NCBI GenBank assembly: GCA_018377235.1
Contig: JAGZZT010000007.1
Location: forward strand, 1-64,000
Direction of reading: 5' to 3'
DNA length: 64,000 nucleotides
Source of the DNA: Clostridium sp.
Lineage (GTDB): Bacteria > Bacillota > Clostridia > Lachnospirales > Lachnospiraceae
This document shows positions 43,650-53,446 of this stretch, one piece after another. Below the pieces are notes generated by a model that saw only the letters and a program-made list of their open reading frames with translations, was not told the DNA's origin and did no database searches. The translations under genes were made by a program, and so were the position numbers. Numbering within the stretch: the stretch's first letter is position 1; each line of letters opens with the position of its first letter.

Positions 43650-45626
43650 TTACTGCTCTGCTGCTTCTGTGAGCTCTGCCTGAGCTTCCTGCTCTTCCTC
43701 TGGAAAATAGAAGTCCTCCAGTTCTTCCTCGTTTGCAGAGTCCTCCTGTCCAAACGAATCCTGGAATAAACCTGATATACCTTCGCTCTCTGCCGACGCC
43801 TCATCGCGCTGCAGATAATAGCTAGGCGCTGACAGAGCTTTCTCTATGTCGCTGATATAAAAGCTTTCCACCCTGTCGTCTACCAGATACATCTGGCCAT
43901 CCTTATAAATATTCAGATTTCCGTAAAACTCCGGATTCTTATAGTCTGTCAGAAGAACCAGAAAATCGTCTGTCTCTTCCACATTGGTAACTTCCTCTGC
44001 CACCGTCTCTGTCTTCCCCTCTGAAATCCGTTTGAGTATTCCAGAATTATCATAATTGTAGGTTAAATATTGGTAATTTCTGTCTTCGTAGGGAGCAATC
44101 AGATAAACATCTTCTGAGTCAGAATCCAGATCCCCATATGCCAGAGGATTATCCGCAGCTTTTTCCCCATTGATATACAAAGCCGTCTTTCCAAAATCTT
44201 CTGCATCGTCTGTATCTATGCTCTTTTCATATAAAATCTGGGAATTTTCTGCGCTGCTTAAAATAATCTCCTCTGATGAAGTATCTATCAGTTCCATTTC
44301 ACCCATGTGTCCGTCTGACGTATCCACTTTAACCAGCTTGTACTCATAAGTCCAGCCATACAGCGCTTCTTCATCTTCCTTTGCATCGTAGCATACCAGA
44401 TAACAGCAGTCTTCCTCCGGACTGTACATCTGCGGGTACTCGCATCCGTCATATGGAACTCCTGTCACCTCCCAGGCTCTGCCGTCTCTGACAAAATACC
44501 TGACAACGGAGTTTTCTTCTCCCTCTTTCTCCTCCTCATACCAGAAAATTCCTTCCTCTTCCCCATAAGCACAGTCATACATATCTGCGCTGAGCATGAT
44601 CGTTTCTCCATCTTTATAATAGTAGAGAGCATCCCGGGGACCTGCCTGGCCGCTGTTCCTTTTTTCCTGCTGCGCCTTCATATCATCCAAAAGACTTCCG
44701 CTTTCAGGCTCCGCGTCCTCTGGATTCCTGTCTACATAGTAAAATTCTCCTGTTTCCGCTGACAGAGAAGTAACATAACCTCTGGATAAATCCATGTCTA
44801 AGAGCTGCCTGCTGTCTTTTCCCTTTTCCCAGAGAAACAGCTGCATCCGCTCCGTCTCTTCATCTTCCTTTGTATACCAGATTTTAGATCCGTCGCTGCT
44901 CATGCCTTCCAAATAGGCAATGTCCTCTGCCACCAGCACAGGGCTGCATTTTTCCTTAGAGGTGAGATCAGAGTAGTAGAAATCCTCCTCCGCCAGTTCC
45001 TTTTTAAAATCAGTTCTTTGAACTGAAAAAAGCATACCGTTTTCTGTCATCTGCGCAGGATATTGGGCGCCCCCCTGCTGTGAAACAACAAATACCCCCT
45101 CCGTTGGAGTATAACAGTATAAAGCCTCTGAGGATACGTCCGTTTTTTTGCTTTTTTCATTAAAAACAACCGTATTTCCTTCCATCTTATACCAGGACGC
45201 ATTCTCTGCAATCTTCTCGGCCTTACCTCCTTTACAATTTTCAATCACATAGAGACGCATGTACTGGCCGGCTCCTTCTGTCTGATACAAAGGCACCAGC
45301 ACATAGCTTCCGTCCTCTGACCATCTCATATCCAGGCTGCTGGAAATTCCTTCTCCCTCCTCCTCGTTTACCTGTTCCACTAACAGTTCTGGAGTGACCT
45401 CCCCTGGATTCTGGACATCTGTCCGGTAAAGAGCGTTTTCCTTCAGATAGTAGACATACCTGCTTCCGTTTTCCGTCCTCTCCTGGGCCGCTGAGCCTGT
45501 CTGCACATCTGATCCTGTCTCCAAATCCGGCTTTTTTTCGCTGCAGCCTGACAGGACAGACGTCTGAAGCAGACACAAACCTGCCAATGCTGCGCTGACA
45601 GCCTGCTTTCTCCTCTGTTTTTTCAT
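43650..45626 (-). CDS. Large lipoprotein, TolB/WD40-like beta-propeller
   Basis: A 658-residue lipoprotein with lipobox LSGC (C28). The mature part shows repeated beta-propeller-like blades (for example RYVYYLKENALYRTD, GSYVLVPLY, NTVVFNEKS, SKIWYTKED). The C-terminus is acidic and Glu/Gln-rich. Similar proteins in Clostridia report or bind outside the cell, but no partner or function can be named. It follows the acetyltransferase gene. Confidence 0.65.
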   Translation of the reverse strand: MKKQRRKQAVSAALAGLCLLQTSVLSGCSEKKPDLETGSDVQTGSAAQERTENGSRYVYYLKENALYRTDVQNPGEVTPELLVEQVNEEEGEGISSSLDMRWSEDGSYVLVPLYQTEGAGQYMRLYVIENCKGGKAEKIAENASWYKMEGNTVVFNEKSKKTDVSSEALYCYTPTEGVFVVSQQGGAQYPAQMTENGMLFSVQRTDFKKELAEEDFYYSDLTSKEKCSPVLVAEDIAYLEGMSSDGSKIWYTKEDEETERMQLFLWEKGKDSRQLLDMDLSRGYVTSLSAETGEFYYVDRNPEDAEPESGSLLDDMKAQQEKRNSGQAGPRDALYYYKDGETIMLSADMYDCAYGEEEGIFWYEEEKEGEENSVVRYFVRDGRAWEVTGVPYDGCEYPQMYSPEEDCCYLVCYDAKEDEEALYGWTYEYKLVKVDTSDGHMGEMELIDTSSEEIILSSAENSQILYEKSIDTDDAEDFGKTALYINGEKAADNPLAYGDLDSDSEDVYLIAPYEDRNYQYLTYNYDNSGILKRISEGKTETVAEEVTNVEETDDFLVLLTDYKNPEFYGNLNIYKDGQMYLVDDRVESFYISDIEKALSAPSYYLQRDEASAESEGISGLFQDSFGQEDSANEEELEDFYFPEEEQEAQAELTEAAEQ

Positions 45627-45690
45627 TCCCTATTACCTCCCCTGTATGTTGACTCTGCCTTTTTCTGAGCTCATTTATAAAGCTGCTGAA

Positions 45691-46305
45691 TTAATCAATA
45701 TCGATCCGCATCCCCTTTCTGTAATAAATTCTATCCTCATCTCCAATGGGACGGAGCACCCGGCAGGGATTTCCCACTGCCACCACATTGGCCGGAATAT
45801 CCTTTGTCACTACACTTCCTGCTCCAATCACAGAGTTTTCTCCAATCGACACGCCCGGGAGGATAATGGCGCCTGCTCCTACCCACACATTGTCCCCAAT
45901 GTGGATCGGAAGGTTGTACTGAGCCTGCTTTCTCCGGATTTCAGGACAAATCGGATGATTTCCTGTACACACCACCGCATTCGGCCCAAACATGACATGG
46001 CTCCCCACAAAAATATCTGTATCATCCACCAGAGTCAGATTGAAATTCGCATAAACTCCATCTCCGAAGTGGACATTCTTGCCAGCCCAGTTGGCGTGAA
46101 GGGGCGGCTCAATATGACAGTTTTCTCCAAACTCGGCAAACATTTCCTTTAAGAGAGTCTGCCTTTTTTCATCTTCAGACGGCCTGGTCTGATTGTAATC
46201 GTATAAAAGTTCCAGACGCGCAGCCTGTTCCTCTCCCAGATCGCTTCCACTCTCATAATACAGACGGCCTGTTCTCATCCGCTCCCTTGTTTCTTTAAAA
46301 TCCAT
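45691..46305 (-). CDS. Sugar O-acetyltransferase (maltose/galactoside acetyltransferase type)
   Basis: A 204-residue left-handed beta-helix enzyme. An N-terminal Mac domain (about 1-60) is followed by hexapeptide repeats including VMFGPNAVVCTGNHP with the catalytic histidine, and VWVGAGAIILPGVSIG. It acetylates sugars with acetyl-CoA. The ATG lies inside the last codons of the restriction endonuclease gene (11-bp overlap), an odd partner for this enzyme. Confidence 0.9.
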   Translation of the reverse strand: MDFKETRERMRTGRLYYESGSDLGEEQAARLELLYDYNQTRPSEDEKRQTLLKEMFAEFGENCHIEPPLHANWAGKNVHFGDGVYANFNLTLVDDTDIFVGSHVMFGPNAVVCTGNHPICPEIRRKQAQYNLPIHIGDNVWVGAGAIILPGVSIGENSVIGAGSVVTKDIPANVVAVGNPCRVLRPIGDEDRIYYRKGMRIDID

Positions 46306-47602
46306 ATTCTTTTTCCTGCCCTTCTGTCAGCTGTACCATCCATCTGAGCCATCCAGCCACAGAGGAGGCTCTCCTGTTAATCAGACTGTCTCCGCAAAGC
46401 TGAAGTTCCCTCATTCTCTTCTGAATATACGGTTTGTCCGGTATTTTTCCTGTTTTTGCCACAATTTCAAACAGCTCGCGAAAAAGTTTATGCTCCAGAA
46501 TCTGGCCTGCATAGGCCAGCTGACGTTTTTTATAATTCAGTCTGTTTACACAAACTCCCTTATCTGTAAGCTCTGCCCGGACCATCCCGTCCTTTCCTTT
46601 CTTCCTGGCTGCCAGCCCAAGATAGGCGCAGGCGTTATAGTAATAACCTGACTGCCTTTCCTGAAAGCCAAATGTCTCTGCAATCTCCGCCATAGTCAGC
46701 GGTTTTTCTGACAGATGCTCAGTAAGGGAAATAATCTTTTCAAAGCTGTCAGCCTGAATAAATGGAATGCCCCCTGGTTCCGGCTTCACGGAAACGCTTT
46801 TCATGGTATGGACTAATTCATCCATGGTGATTTTCGTATCCTCCAGGCTATAGCGCCGCTCCCTCACCAGGCGGATGGAATCGTAGACCAGAGGATCGGA
46901 AAACTCGTATTCCAGCAGTCTGAAAATCTGATTGGAGCAGACCAGAAATACTGGTCTCACCGGCTTTGTCAGGCGGTTCTCCCACAGGCGGAAGGGGTAA
47001 TAGAGCTGACGCACCAGAAAATTGCTGTGAACTACATTTTTCCCCTCCAGAATGGCAAAGCTGTCTCTTCCCTCGAAGCCTCCGTCAATCTCCAGCTGGG
47101 AATTATTCACCTGAATCCGTGATAAATGCTTCCCACCTTCTGAACGTACCTGAAAGTCAAAAGCTCCGGAAGACATCCGTCCGGACACCGTCTCCACCAG
47201 CCTTTTTTCCCCCAGAAAATCCTCCAGAATCCCGGTGAGGCTGATAAGCTTAATAGCCGCGGCCTCTGACCGCACATCGCGTATGTCAATGGTCTCCAGA
47301 TAATCTGGAATCCTGCTTCTGTCCACCTGGATCACGCCGCCTCTGCCGCTTTCTTCCTCCGGAAAATCGTGGTACAGAGAAAAATCACCAATTACATAGC
47401 TCCCCCTTGTCACAGGCAGAATTCCAAGCTTTCCAAACACCTTGGGAACTGACTCCCTGGTGTCAAACTTTGTCATCAGCCTGGGTTCCTTAAACTCCCG
47501 GATCTGATCTGCAGTAATCGGAAAAAATCCCCGTTCCTTCACCTGCTCCGCAATGCAGTATTTCTCAAACAGATCCTCCCATTTTTCCTCTATGATTCCC
47601 AT
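46295..47602 (-). CDS. Type II restriction endonuclease (partner of the Dam-type methylase)
   Basis: A 435-residue protein. A PD-(D/E)XK site is visible at LEIDGGFEG (D173) and AILEGKN (E186, K188). A helical C-terminal region (about 270-435), including MAEIAETFGFQERQSGYYYNACAYLGL, resembles a winged-helix DNA-binding domain. It starts 10 bp after the Dam-type methyltransferase, so the pair is a type II restriction-modification system. Target likely GATC because of the methylase type; that is inference. The length and C-terminal domain differ from DpnII. Confidence 0.75.
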   Translation of the reverse strand: MGIIEEKWEDLFEKYCIAEQVKERGFFPITADQIREFKEPRLMTKFDTRESVPKVFGKLGILPVTRGSYVIGDFSLYHDFPEEESGRGGVIQVDRSRIPDYLETIDIRDVRSEAAAIKLISLTGILEDFLGEKRLVETVSGRMSSGAFDFQVRSEGGKHLSRIQVNNSQLEIDGGFEGRDSFAILEGKNVVHSNFLVRQLYYPFRLWENRLTKPVRPVFLVCSNQIFRLLEYEFSDPLVYDSIRLVRERRYSLEDTKITMDELVHTMKSVSVKPEPGGIPFIQADSFEKIISLTEHLSEKPLTMAEIAETFGFQERQSGYYYNACAYLGLAARKKGKDGMVRAELTDKGVCVNRLNYKKRQLAYAGQILEHKLFRELFEIVAKTGKIPDKPYIQKRMRELQLCGDSLINRRASSVAGWLRWMVQLTEGQEKEYGF

Positions 47603-47612
47603 AGTGACTCCC

Positions 47613-48473
47613 CTAAAAGTTTCTTACTAACACCTCGTCAATAGCGCCCCGCCTGTCCGCCCTTGCGTTAATGGCCCGTTTGGCCGGAACCCTCTCTATC
47701 TGGTATTCCCTGTACAGATCCTCGATGAAATCACAGCAGGAATTGGAGAGCAGAAATTTAATTCCTTTTTTATTCAAAAGATCACACTGCCTCTTAAGCT
47801 CTATCTGTTCCGCCTGGCCAAAACCTGATGCCGTATACCCGGTAAAGGAGGAGGATGAACTGAGCGGCATATAAGGCGGATCCAGATAGACAAAGGTTCC
47901 CTTTCTGAGTCCCTTCAGCGCTTCCCTGTAATCGCCGCAGCGAATCACCGCTTTAGACTGATTCAGATATCGGCTCATGGCCCTGATATTTTCCTCTGGG
48001 ACAATATTGGGATTCTTATAGCGGCCCCAGGGAGCGTTAAACTGGCCTGCGCTGTTGACACGGAACAGGCCGTTATAGCAGGTTTTATTCAGATAAATAA
48101 TCCGGGCCGCCCGTTCTGCCAAAGTCAGAGCCTGATACTTCTCCGGCTCCCGGTCCAGAGCGCGGATCTGGTAAAAATACTCCTGACAATTGCGTTCTCT
48201 ATGGCGCATCAGCAGCTCAATCAGCTCTTCCGGCTGTTCTTTTACTGTTTGATAGACATTGATCAGCTCAGAATTAAAATCATTGATCACCGCCTTCTTC
48301 GGCTGCAGATCAAAAAATACGGCTCCCCCTCCTACAAAGGGTTCGCAGTAGGTAGTATGCTCTGGAATCAGAGGGCGAATAAAGTCTAAAAGCTGACGTT
48401 TTCCTCCCACCCACTTGAGAATCGGCGTAAGCTCCTGGCGGGCAGACGCGCCTGTTATATGTGATGAAGTCAT
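47613..48473 (-). CDS. Dam-family adenine-N6 DNA methyltransferase
   Basis: About 286 residues from the ATG at 48473, with AGGAGA 8 nt upstream; a longer frame starts at 48494. SAM-binding ILKWVGGKRQLL and EPFVGGGAVFFDL, and catalytic DPPYMPL, fit the D12-class (Dam, DpnM) enzymes that usually methylate GATC. It protects the chromosome from the adjacent endonuclease. Confidence 0.93.
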   Translation of the reverse strand: MTSSHITGASARQELTPILKWVGGKRQLLDFIRPLIPEHTTYCEPFVGGGAVFFDLQPKKAVINDFNSELINVYQTVKEQPEELIELLMRHRERNCQEYFYQIRALDREPEKYQALTLAERAARIIYLNKTCYNGLFRVNSAGQFNAPWGRYKNPNIVPEENIRAMSRYLNQSKAVIRCGDYREALKGLRKGTFVYLDPPYMPLSSSSSFTGYTASGFGQAEQIELKRQCDLLNKKGIKFLLSNSCCDFIEDLYREYQIERVPAKRAINARADRRGAIDEVLVRNF

Positions 48474-48602
48474 AGACAGTCTCCTGTTATTCAAAAATTA
48501 TTTCTGTTCTGCTTCCAAGTATACCACAAACTCCTGTTCCCTTAAATAGAAACATGCAGACGGGAGCACAAGAAAAAATTCTACTTCTTTCCTGCATCCT
48601 TC

Positions 48603-49793
48603 TTATTCCTTCTGCTTCTCGAATACCGACAGATCCTGCCCCTTGAACGCCCGCTCCAGCAGGAGGGGAAGCTTCTCCGGGGCGCAGGCAAAGCATGGAA
48701 TCCCAAGTCCGGCCACACGCCCGGCCATCTGGGCGTCATAGCAGGGCTTTCCTTTATCAGAAATGGCCAGCAGACAGATCACAGAGGCTCCCGACTGTTT
48801 TATCTCCTCCAGGCGGCGCAGAAGAGAAGCCCGGTTTCCGCCTTCCTCCAGATCTGTGATCAGGAAAAACAAGGTTTTTTTCGGATTTTCTATAAACTGC
48901 TGGCAGTAGGCCACAGAACGGTCAATATCAGTTCCGCCCCCCAGCTGAAACCCGAACAGAAGATCCACCGGATCGCTGCATTTGTCTGTTAAATCCACAA
49001 TATTCGTGTCAAAAGCCACAATCCGCGTCTTCACCGCCGCCATACTGGCCAGAATACAGCTCATAATCGAGGAATAAATAACCGATTCCCCCATCGATCC
49101 GCTCTGGTCTACATCAAGAATGACCGTATACCGCTCTGCCGCAGTTCTGCAGGTTCTGTCAAAAAAGTAAAAATGTTCTGGAATGATTTTTTTAAGCTCC
49201 GGATTGTAATGCTTCAGTCCCCGCCGTATGGTCATAGCGGCATCCAGAGCAGAGGCAGACGGAATAGGGGAGTGATTTCTCCGGTTCACTGCCGCTGTCA
49301 CCGCTCTCCTGATATCCTGTTCCAAAAGCTGGTTAATCTGTTCTACAATCTTCTTAATAAATTCCCGTACGCTCTCCTTGGAGGCTTTGGGAATCTGATC
49401 CTTTAAAAGCAGGATCGTGCTGGCCAGCCCAATATCCGGCTCCAGATTTTCCAGCACCTCCGGCTCAAATAAAAGCTGTTTCAGACCGCACCGCTCCATC
49501 GCGTCTGCCTGTATAATTTTCACCAGATCCCGGTCAAACAATGTTCTCACATCTCCCAGCCATCTGGTAATCTGCGGATTGGACGGCCCTCTTCCTCCTC
49601 CTGAACCGGTGCTGCCCTGAGAGCCGAATCCCCCGTAGGCGCTGCTGTTATAAATAGCTGCCAAGGCCTGATCCATGAGAAGCTGTTCTTTTGAAAGACC
49701 TGCTTCCTCATAGCCATTCATGGTCTCAAACTGAGTCTCGCTCTCTGCGCCTAAAATCAGCCTCCACCGTTTCATCTGTTCCATCGTATCCAT
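48603..49793 (-). CDS. VWA-domain protein of the MoxR cluster
   Basis: A 396-residue cytoplasmic protein. A helical N-terminal half (about 1-200, with a Gly/Ser-rich stretch at 54-70) precedes a VWA domain with MIDAS DQSGSMG (229-235) and FLITDLEEGG. There is no signal peptide. It acts with the MoxR ATPase encoded two genes upstream and the DUF5682 protein between. It is the last gene of the five-gene unit. Confidence 0.88.
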   Translation of the reverse strand: MDTMEQMKRWRLILGAESETQFETMNGYEEAGLSKEQLLMDQALAAIYNSSAYGGFGSQGSTGSGGGRGPSNPQITRWLGDVRTLFDRDLVKIIQADAMERCGLKQLLFEPEVLENLEPDIGLASTILLLKDQIPKASKESVREFIKKIVEQINQLLEQDIRRAVTAAVNRRNHSPIPSASALDAAMTIRRGLKHYNPELKKIIPEHFYFFDRTCRTAAERYTVILDVDQSGSMGESVIYSSIMSCILASMAAVKTRIVAFDTNIVDLTDKCSDPVDLLFGFQLGGGTDIDRSVAYCQQFIENPKKTLFFLITDLEEGGNRASLLRRLEEIKQSGASVICLLAISDKGKPCYDAQMAGRVAGLGIPCFACAPEKLPLLLERAFKGQDLSVFEKQKE

Positions 49794-49861
49794 CGGCCGC
49801 TCTCCTCTCTCTGCTCCTTCTTCCCTTCTCCATCTGTCCAGCTTTTCCTGACAATGCCGTT

Positions 49862-52201
49862 TTAAATGTCATCAAAGTCGAAATCCCCCAGCTCATCCAG
49901 AAGTTCCCTTGTCTCCTCCGCTGTCAGCGTTTCATTGAGAGCCTCGCTGGCTGCAGCAGGATTAATCTGCCAGATTTCCCCCAGATTTTCAGCAATTTTA
50001 TTCTTTTCCTCCGAAGTAAAGTCAGCGAAGGCTCTTCTTAAAAACACCAGAGCCCGCTTAAATTCTTCCCCATCCAGGGTATCCAGATACCTGCTCAGGC
50101 TCTCCCACAGCGACAGCCTGGCGATAAGGCCATAATGATTTTTCATGGAAAGTCCCTCGAACCATCCTGCTCCCAGTTCCGCTGGAATTCCCCTGGACAG
50201 ACGCCTGGATACCTCTGCAGACAGTTCTGCCTCTGACAGCTTCCCGGATTCCAGAAGAATAGCTCCCGCAAAGCCGGACAGTCTCGTATTGACATCATCT
50301 CTCTCGGAAATCTCCCGCAGAGTTCGTTCCAGCCTCCGTTCATCTAAAAAATCGTGGGCTGCTGCAGCTCTGGCCGCCGTATCCATCGCTGGAATCAGCA
50401 GAGCCGCCGCATCATCATCGCATCGGCATTCTCCTGGAAATACCAGGCAGAGTCTTAAAAACAGCTGTTTTAAGACTGGAATTAAAGGCTCTCTGTCAAG
50501 TCTTCTGATATCGCCGTACTGAATCACCAAAGATAGCGCGCCCGCAGCTCTTGCCAGCTCTGACGCGGACACTGCGTCCACTGCCATCGCCTGCAGCGCA
50601 GACACTGTGTAGGCAACCGACTCCGGCATTCCGCATAAGAAAGCGTCCCTGATAATCTCCGACAGCGTCCCTATCTCCCCCGCTCCGTCCGCCCGGCTTT
50701 TAAGCTCAAACGCGGCAGCCTGCTCCACTGTATCTCCCTTTAACACAGACTCTATCAGCCCCATCTCCGCCTCTGGAGTCCATCTGAGCACCCACCGCTC
50801 TTTCCAGGTAGCTCCTGTCTGGCGGCTGTCAGAAAGAGAGGCAAAGCTGACGCTCAAAATCCTCAGCCTATGAAGGAAAAACGATCGGTTTAAATCTAAA
50901 AACGCAGCCTGTTCTGATTTCACAGCCAGGTTTTCCCGAAGATCCAGATCTAACACCTGGGCTGCTGCCCCTCGGAACCTCTCCAGCTTAAGCCGCGCCA
51001 GGTTCCTGTTAAAATCAGCCTGGACAGAGGTCTGGCTTACGCCGTGCGGAAGGCTTCCTATCACAGTTCCTATTTCCGTATCTGCCATAGCTACAGACAG
51101 CTCCCCTGGATTTCCATGTCCCATGCAGGCTGTCGCTCCGTCCCTCAAATCCTGAAGCGATGGGTTTTCGTGGCCGTTCAGCTTAGCCAGAGCAGCGGCC
51201 AGCCGCAGAGCCTCAATCACCTCGGCTGATGAAACAGGGCTTCCTTCCTTTCTCTGGAAAGCCGCCAGCCTTGCCAGATACTGAATGGCTCCATAATCTG
51301 CCTGACGGCGTTTCCTGCCCTCCCATAAAAGCTCATAATAAGCTGGAGCTCTGTTTCCAGCGCCATATCCGCTTAATCCTGACAAGCGGAAATACGAATA
51401 GGGCATCAGGGTTTTCTGGACAGGCAGCTGTTTCAGGGCACCAAACTCCTCGTCAGTCATAGGAGTTCCCTCCAAAAGCCCTGCTATGTGGAAGGCGCCT
51501 GTGACAGCCGCGATCCTGTCTGCAGAGATTCCTTCCTCCTCTGCTCTCCTGATTTCACGGAGCATATAGCGCTCTCTCAGCCTGTTTTCCCCCTCCTTCT
51601 CTCCCTCCACTCCCTCTGAAAGGCGGCGAAGTTCTGTTCCAAAGACAGCTGCTCCCATCCGGTATCCCTTCTCCGTCTCAGAATGCTCCAGCACATGCTC
51701 CCAGAAGTCCTCATTTCCGCCCGTTCCTGCTGTCTGATCGAGCCTTTCGTAGACGTCTCCCCTGTTTCCTGACCTTTCACCTTTTTGCTCTTCTTCTGAA
51801 GTCTCCCGGCGCTCCTCCGTCTGTTTTTCTTTCTTCTCGTGCTCCTCCAGAGCTAAAAAGACAGAAGACGGCAGATCAAAAAAACGCACCTTTCTTCCCT
51901 TTTCTCTGGCCCAGAGAGCCGCCTGGTATTCCGGTGAATAGACAGCCAGCGGATAGACAAGGGTCCTGATAGGCAGAGCAGCCGTGTAGGCCATGACAGC
52001 CACAGGCGGCTTCACCTCTTTTTCTGTTAAATCCTGCAAAAGCTCTGTAAAATCAGACGGTCCCTCAATCAGCACCAGCTCCGGGTCCGTCTCGTCCAGA
52101 AACTCTCTCAAATGCCAGGCTCCCGACGGGGACAGATGGCGTATTCCAAACAGATGAGGCTCCTCAGGCGTTTCCATGCTGTTGTTCCATTGTCTCTCCA
52201 T
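49862..52201 (-). CDS. DUF5682 family protein (EreA/ChaN/TraB-like)
   Basis: About 779 residues from the ATG at 52201, chosen for AGGAGG 7 nt upstream. The start GIRHLSPSGAWHL (19-31) and LVLIEGPSDF (42-51) give the G-x-R-H and E-G-P motifs of the EreA/ChaN/TraB-type fold; a charged low-complexity insert follows near 125-165. The remainder is helical. In other bacteria DUF5682 lies in the same MoxR-VWA-SWIM neighbourhood. It may be the enzymatic or ligand-binding effector of the unit. Confidence 0.8.
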   Translation of the reverse strand: MERQWNNSMETPEEPHLFGIRHLSPSGAWHLREFLDETDPELVLIEGPSDFTELLQDLTEKEVKPPVAVMAYTAALPIRTLVYPLAVYSPEYQAALWAREKGRKVRFFDLPSSVFLALEEHEKKEKQTEERRETSEEEQKGERSGNRGDVYERLDQTAGTGGNEDFWEHVLEHSETEKGYRMGAAVFGTELRRLSEGVEGEKEGENRLRERYMLREIRRAEEEGISADRIAAVTGAFHIAGLLEGTPMTDEEFGALKQLPVQKTLMPYSYFRLSGLSGYGAGNRAPAYYELLWEGRKRRQADYGAIQYLARLAAFQRKEGSPVSSAEVIEALRLAAALAKLNGHENPSLQDLRDGATACMGHGNPGELSVAMADTEIGTVIGSLPHGVSQTSVQADFNRNLARLKLERFRGAAAQVLDLDLRENLAVKSEQAAFLDLNRSFFLHRLRILSVSFASLSDSRQTGATWKERWVLRWTPEAEMGLIESVLKGDTVEQAAAFELKSRADGAGEIGTLSEIIRDAFLCGMPESVAYTVSALQAMAVDAVSASELARAAGALSLVIQYGDIRRLDREPLIPVLKQLFLRLCLVFPGECRCDDDAAALLIPAMDTAARAAAAHDFLDERRLERTLREISERDDVNTRLSGFAGAILLESGKLSEAELSAEVSRRLSRGIPAELGAGWFEGLSMKNHYGLIARLSLWESLSRYLDTLDGEEFKRALVFLRRAFADFTSEEKNKIAENLGEIWQINPAAASEALNETLTAEETRELLDELGDFDFDDI

Positions 52202-52245
52202 TTCATTCCTCCTGCTGCTGGGTGTACCGCCCCAACACACTGATG

Positions 52246-53340
52246 CTATATTGTATTAAGCTCCCGGCACTCCTGGTAAAGCCCCAGCCATCTGGATCCT
52301 CTCTTCTTCATAATATTTTCCAGATACTCCGCCCAGGCTTTGGCATCCTTCTCCTCATCCTTCACCACAGCACCCTGTAAAGCAGCCGCCAGATCGCTGT
52401 CTGTAATCTGTCCGCTGCCAAAGCTTCCCGCCAGCGCCATGCTGTTGGCCAGAAGAGAGATCGCCTCTGCTGTGGACAGCACGCCGGAGGTACTTTTCAG
52501 CTTCTGTTTTCCGTCCAAAGTCGCTCCGGAGCGCAGTTCCCTGAAAATAGTGCAGACCTTTTCTACCACCTCCCGATCAGGCAAAGCCGCATTCAAATCC
52601 AGATTTTCAGAGAGCCCCGTCACTCTTGTCCTCACAATCTCCATCTCCGCATCCAGACTTTCCGGTGACGGCAGTACCACAATATTAAACCGCCTCTTCA
52701 GAGCGGCCGACATATCATTGACTCCTTTATCTCTTGTATTTGCTGTGGCAATCAGTGAAAAGCCCTTCCGGGCTGGAACCTCAATCCCCAGCTCCGGCAC
52801 AGAAATGCGTTTTTCTGATAAAATCGAAATCAGCGCATCCTGCACCTCGGAGGCGCACCTGGAAATCTCCTCCACTCTGGCGATGGTTCCCGTCTCCATA
52901 GCCCGGTAAACTGGACTTTTCAGCATAGCCTCCTTAGATGGACCGTCTGCAATCAGCATGGCATAATTCCAGGAATACCGAATCTGTTCTTCTGTTGTTC
53001 CCGCAGTTCCCTGGACCACTTTGGTAGAATCCCCGTTAATAGCGGCTGTCAAATGCTCTGACAGCCATGATTTTGCAGTTCCCGGCTCTCCAATCAGAAG
53101 CAGTGCTCTGTCTGTCACCAGCGTTGAGATGGCAATTTCCACCAGCCTTCTGTTCCCAATATATTTGGGAGAGATCTCCACATCTCCTGCTGTTCCTCCG
53201 CATATGTAGGTCAGCACTGAGCGAGGCGACATTCTCCACCCCGTTGGAACCGGATCCTGTTCCGCCTTAATTAGCGCATCTATCTCCTTCTGAAACAGAG
53301 CCTCCGCTGGAAGTCTCTGCACATCATTCTTTTTGCCCAT
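52246..53340 (-). CDS. MoxR-type AAA+ ATPase
   Basis: A 364-residue AAA+ protein. Walker A GEPGTAKS (84-91), a Walker B-like IARVEEISRC, sensor motif TANTRD and the arginine-rich LKRRFN are visible. MoxR ATPases act with VWA proteins as chaperone-like switches. It lies between the helical-repeat gene and the DUF5682 gene, with short gaps. Confidence 0.9.
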   Translation of the reverse strand: MGKKNDVQRLPAEALFQKEIDALIKAEQDPVPTGWRMSPRSVLTYICGGTAGDVEISPKYIGNRRLVEIAISTLVTDRALLLIGEPGTAKSWLSEHLTAAINGDSTKVVQGTAGTTEEQIRYSWNYAMLIADGPSKEAMLKSPVYRAMETGTIARVEEISRCASEVQDALISILSEKRISVPELGIEVPARKGFSLIATANTRDKGVNDMSAALKRRFNIVVLPSPESLDAEMEIVRTRVTGLSENLDLNAALPDREVVEKVCTIFRELRSGATLDGKQKLKSTSGVLSTAEAISLLANSMALAGSFGSGQITDSDLAAALQGAVVKDEEKDAKAWAEYLENIMKKRGSRWLGLYQECRELNTI

Positions 53341-53446
53341 CCTGTTTTCCTGCCTTTCCTTCTTTCCTCTTTTTCTTTCTTTTTTCTGTTTCTTTCCTTC
53401 TCTTTCCAGACTGCTTCTGTCTCTCTCTTTCTGTTTCCAAGTCTTT

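Noticed and set aside
52340..52909. A 189-codon plus-strand frame opposite the MoxR gene
   Set aside because: Antisense to clear AAA+ motifs, Ser/Pro-rich and without a start signal.
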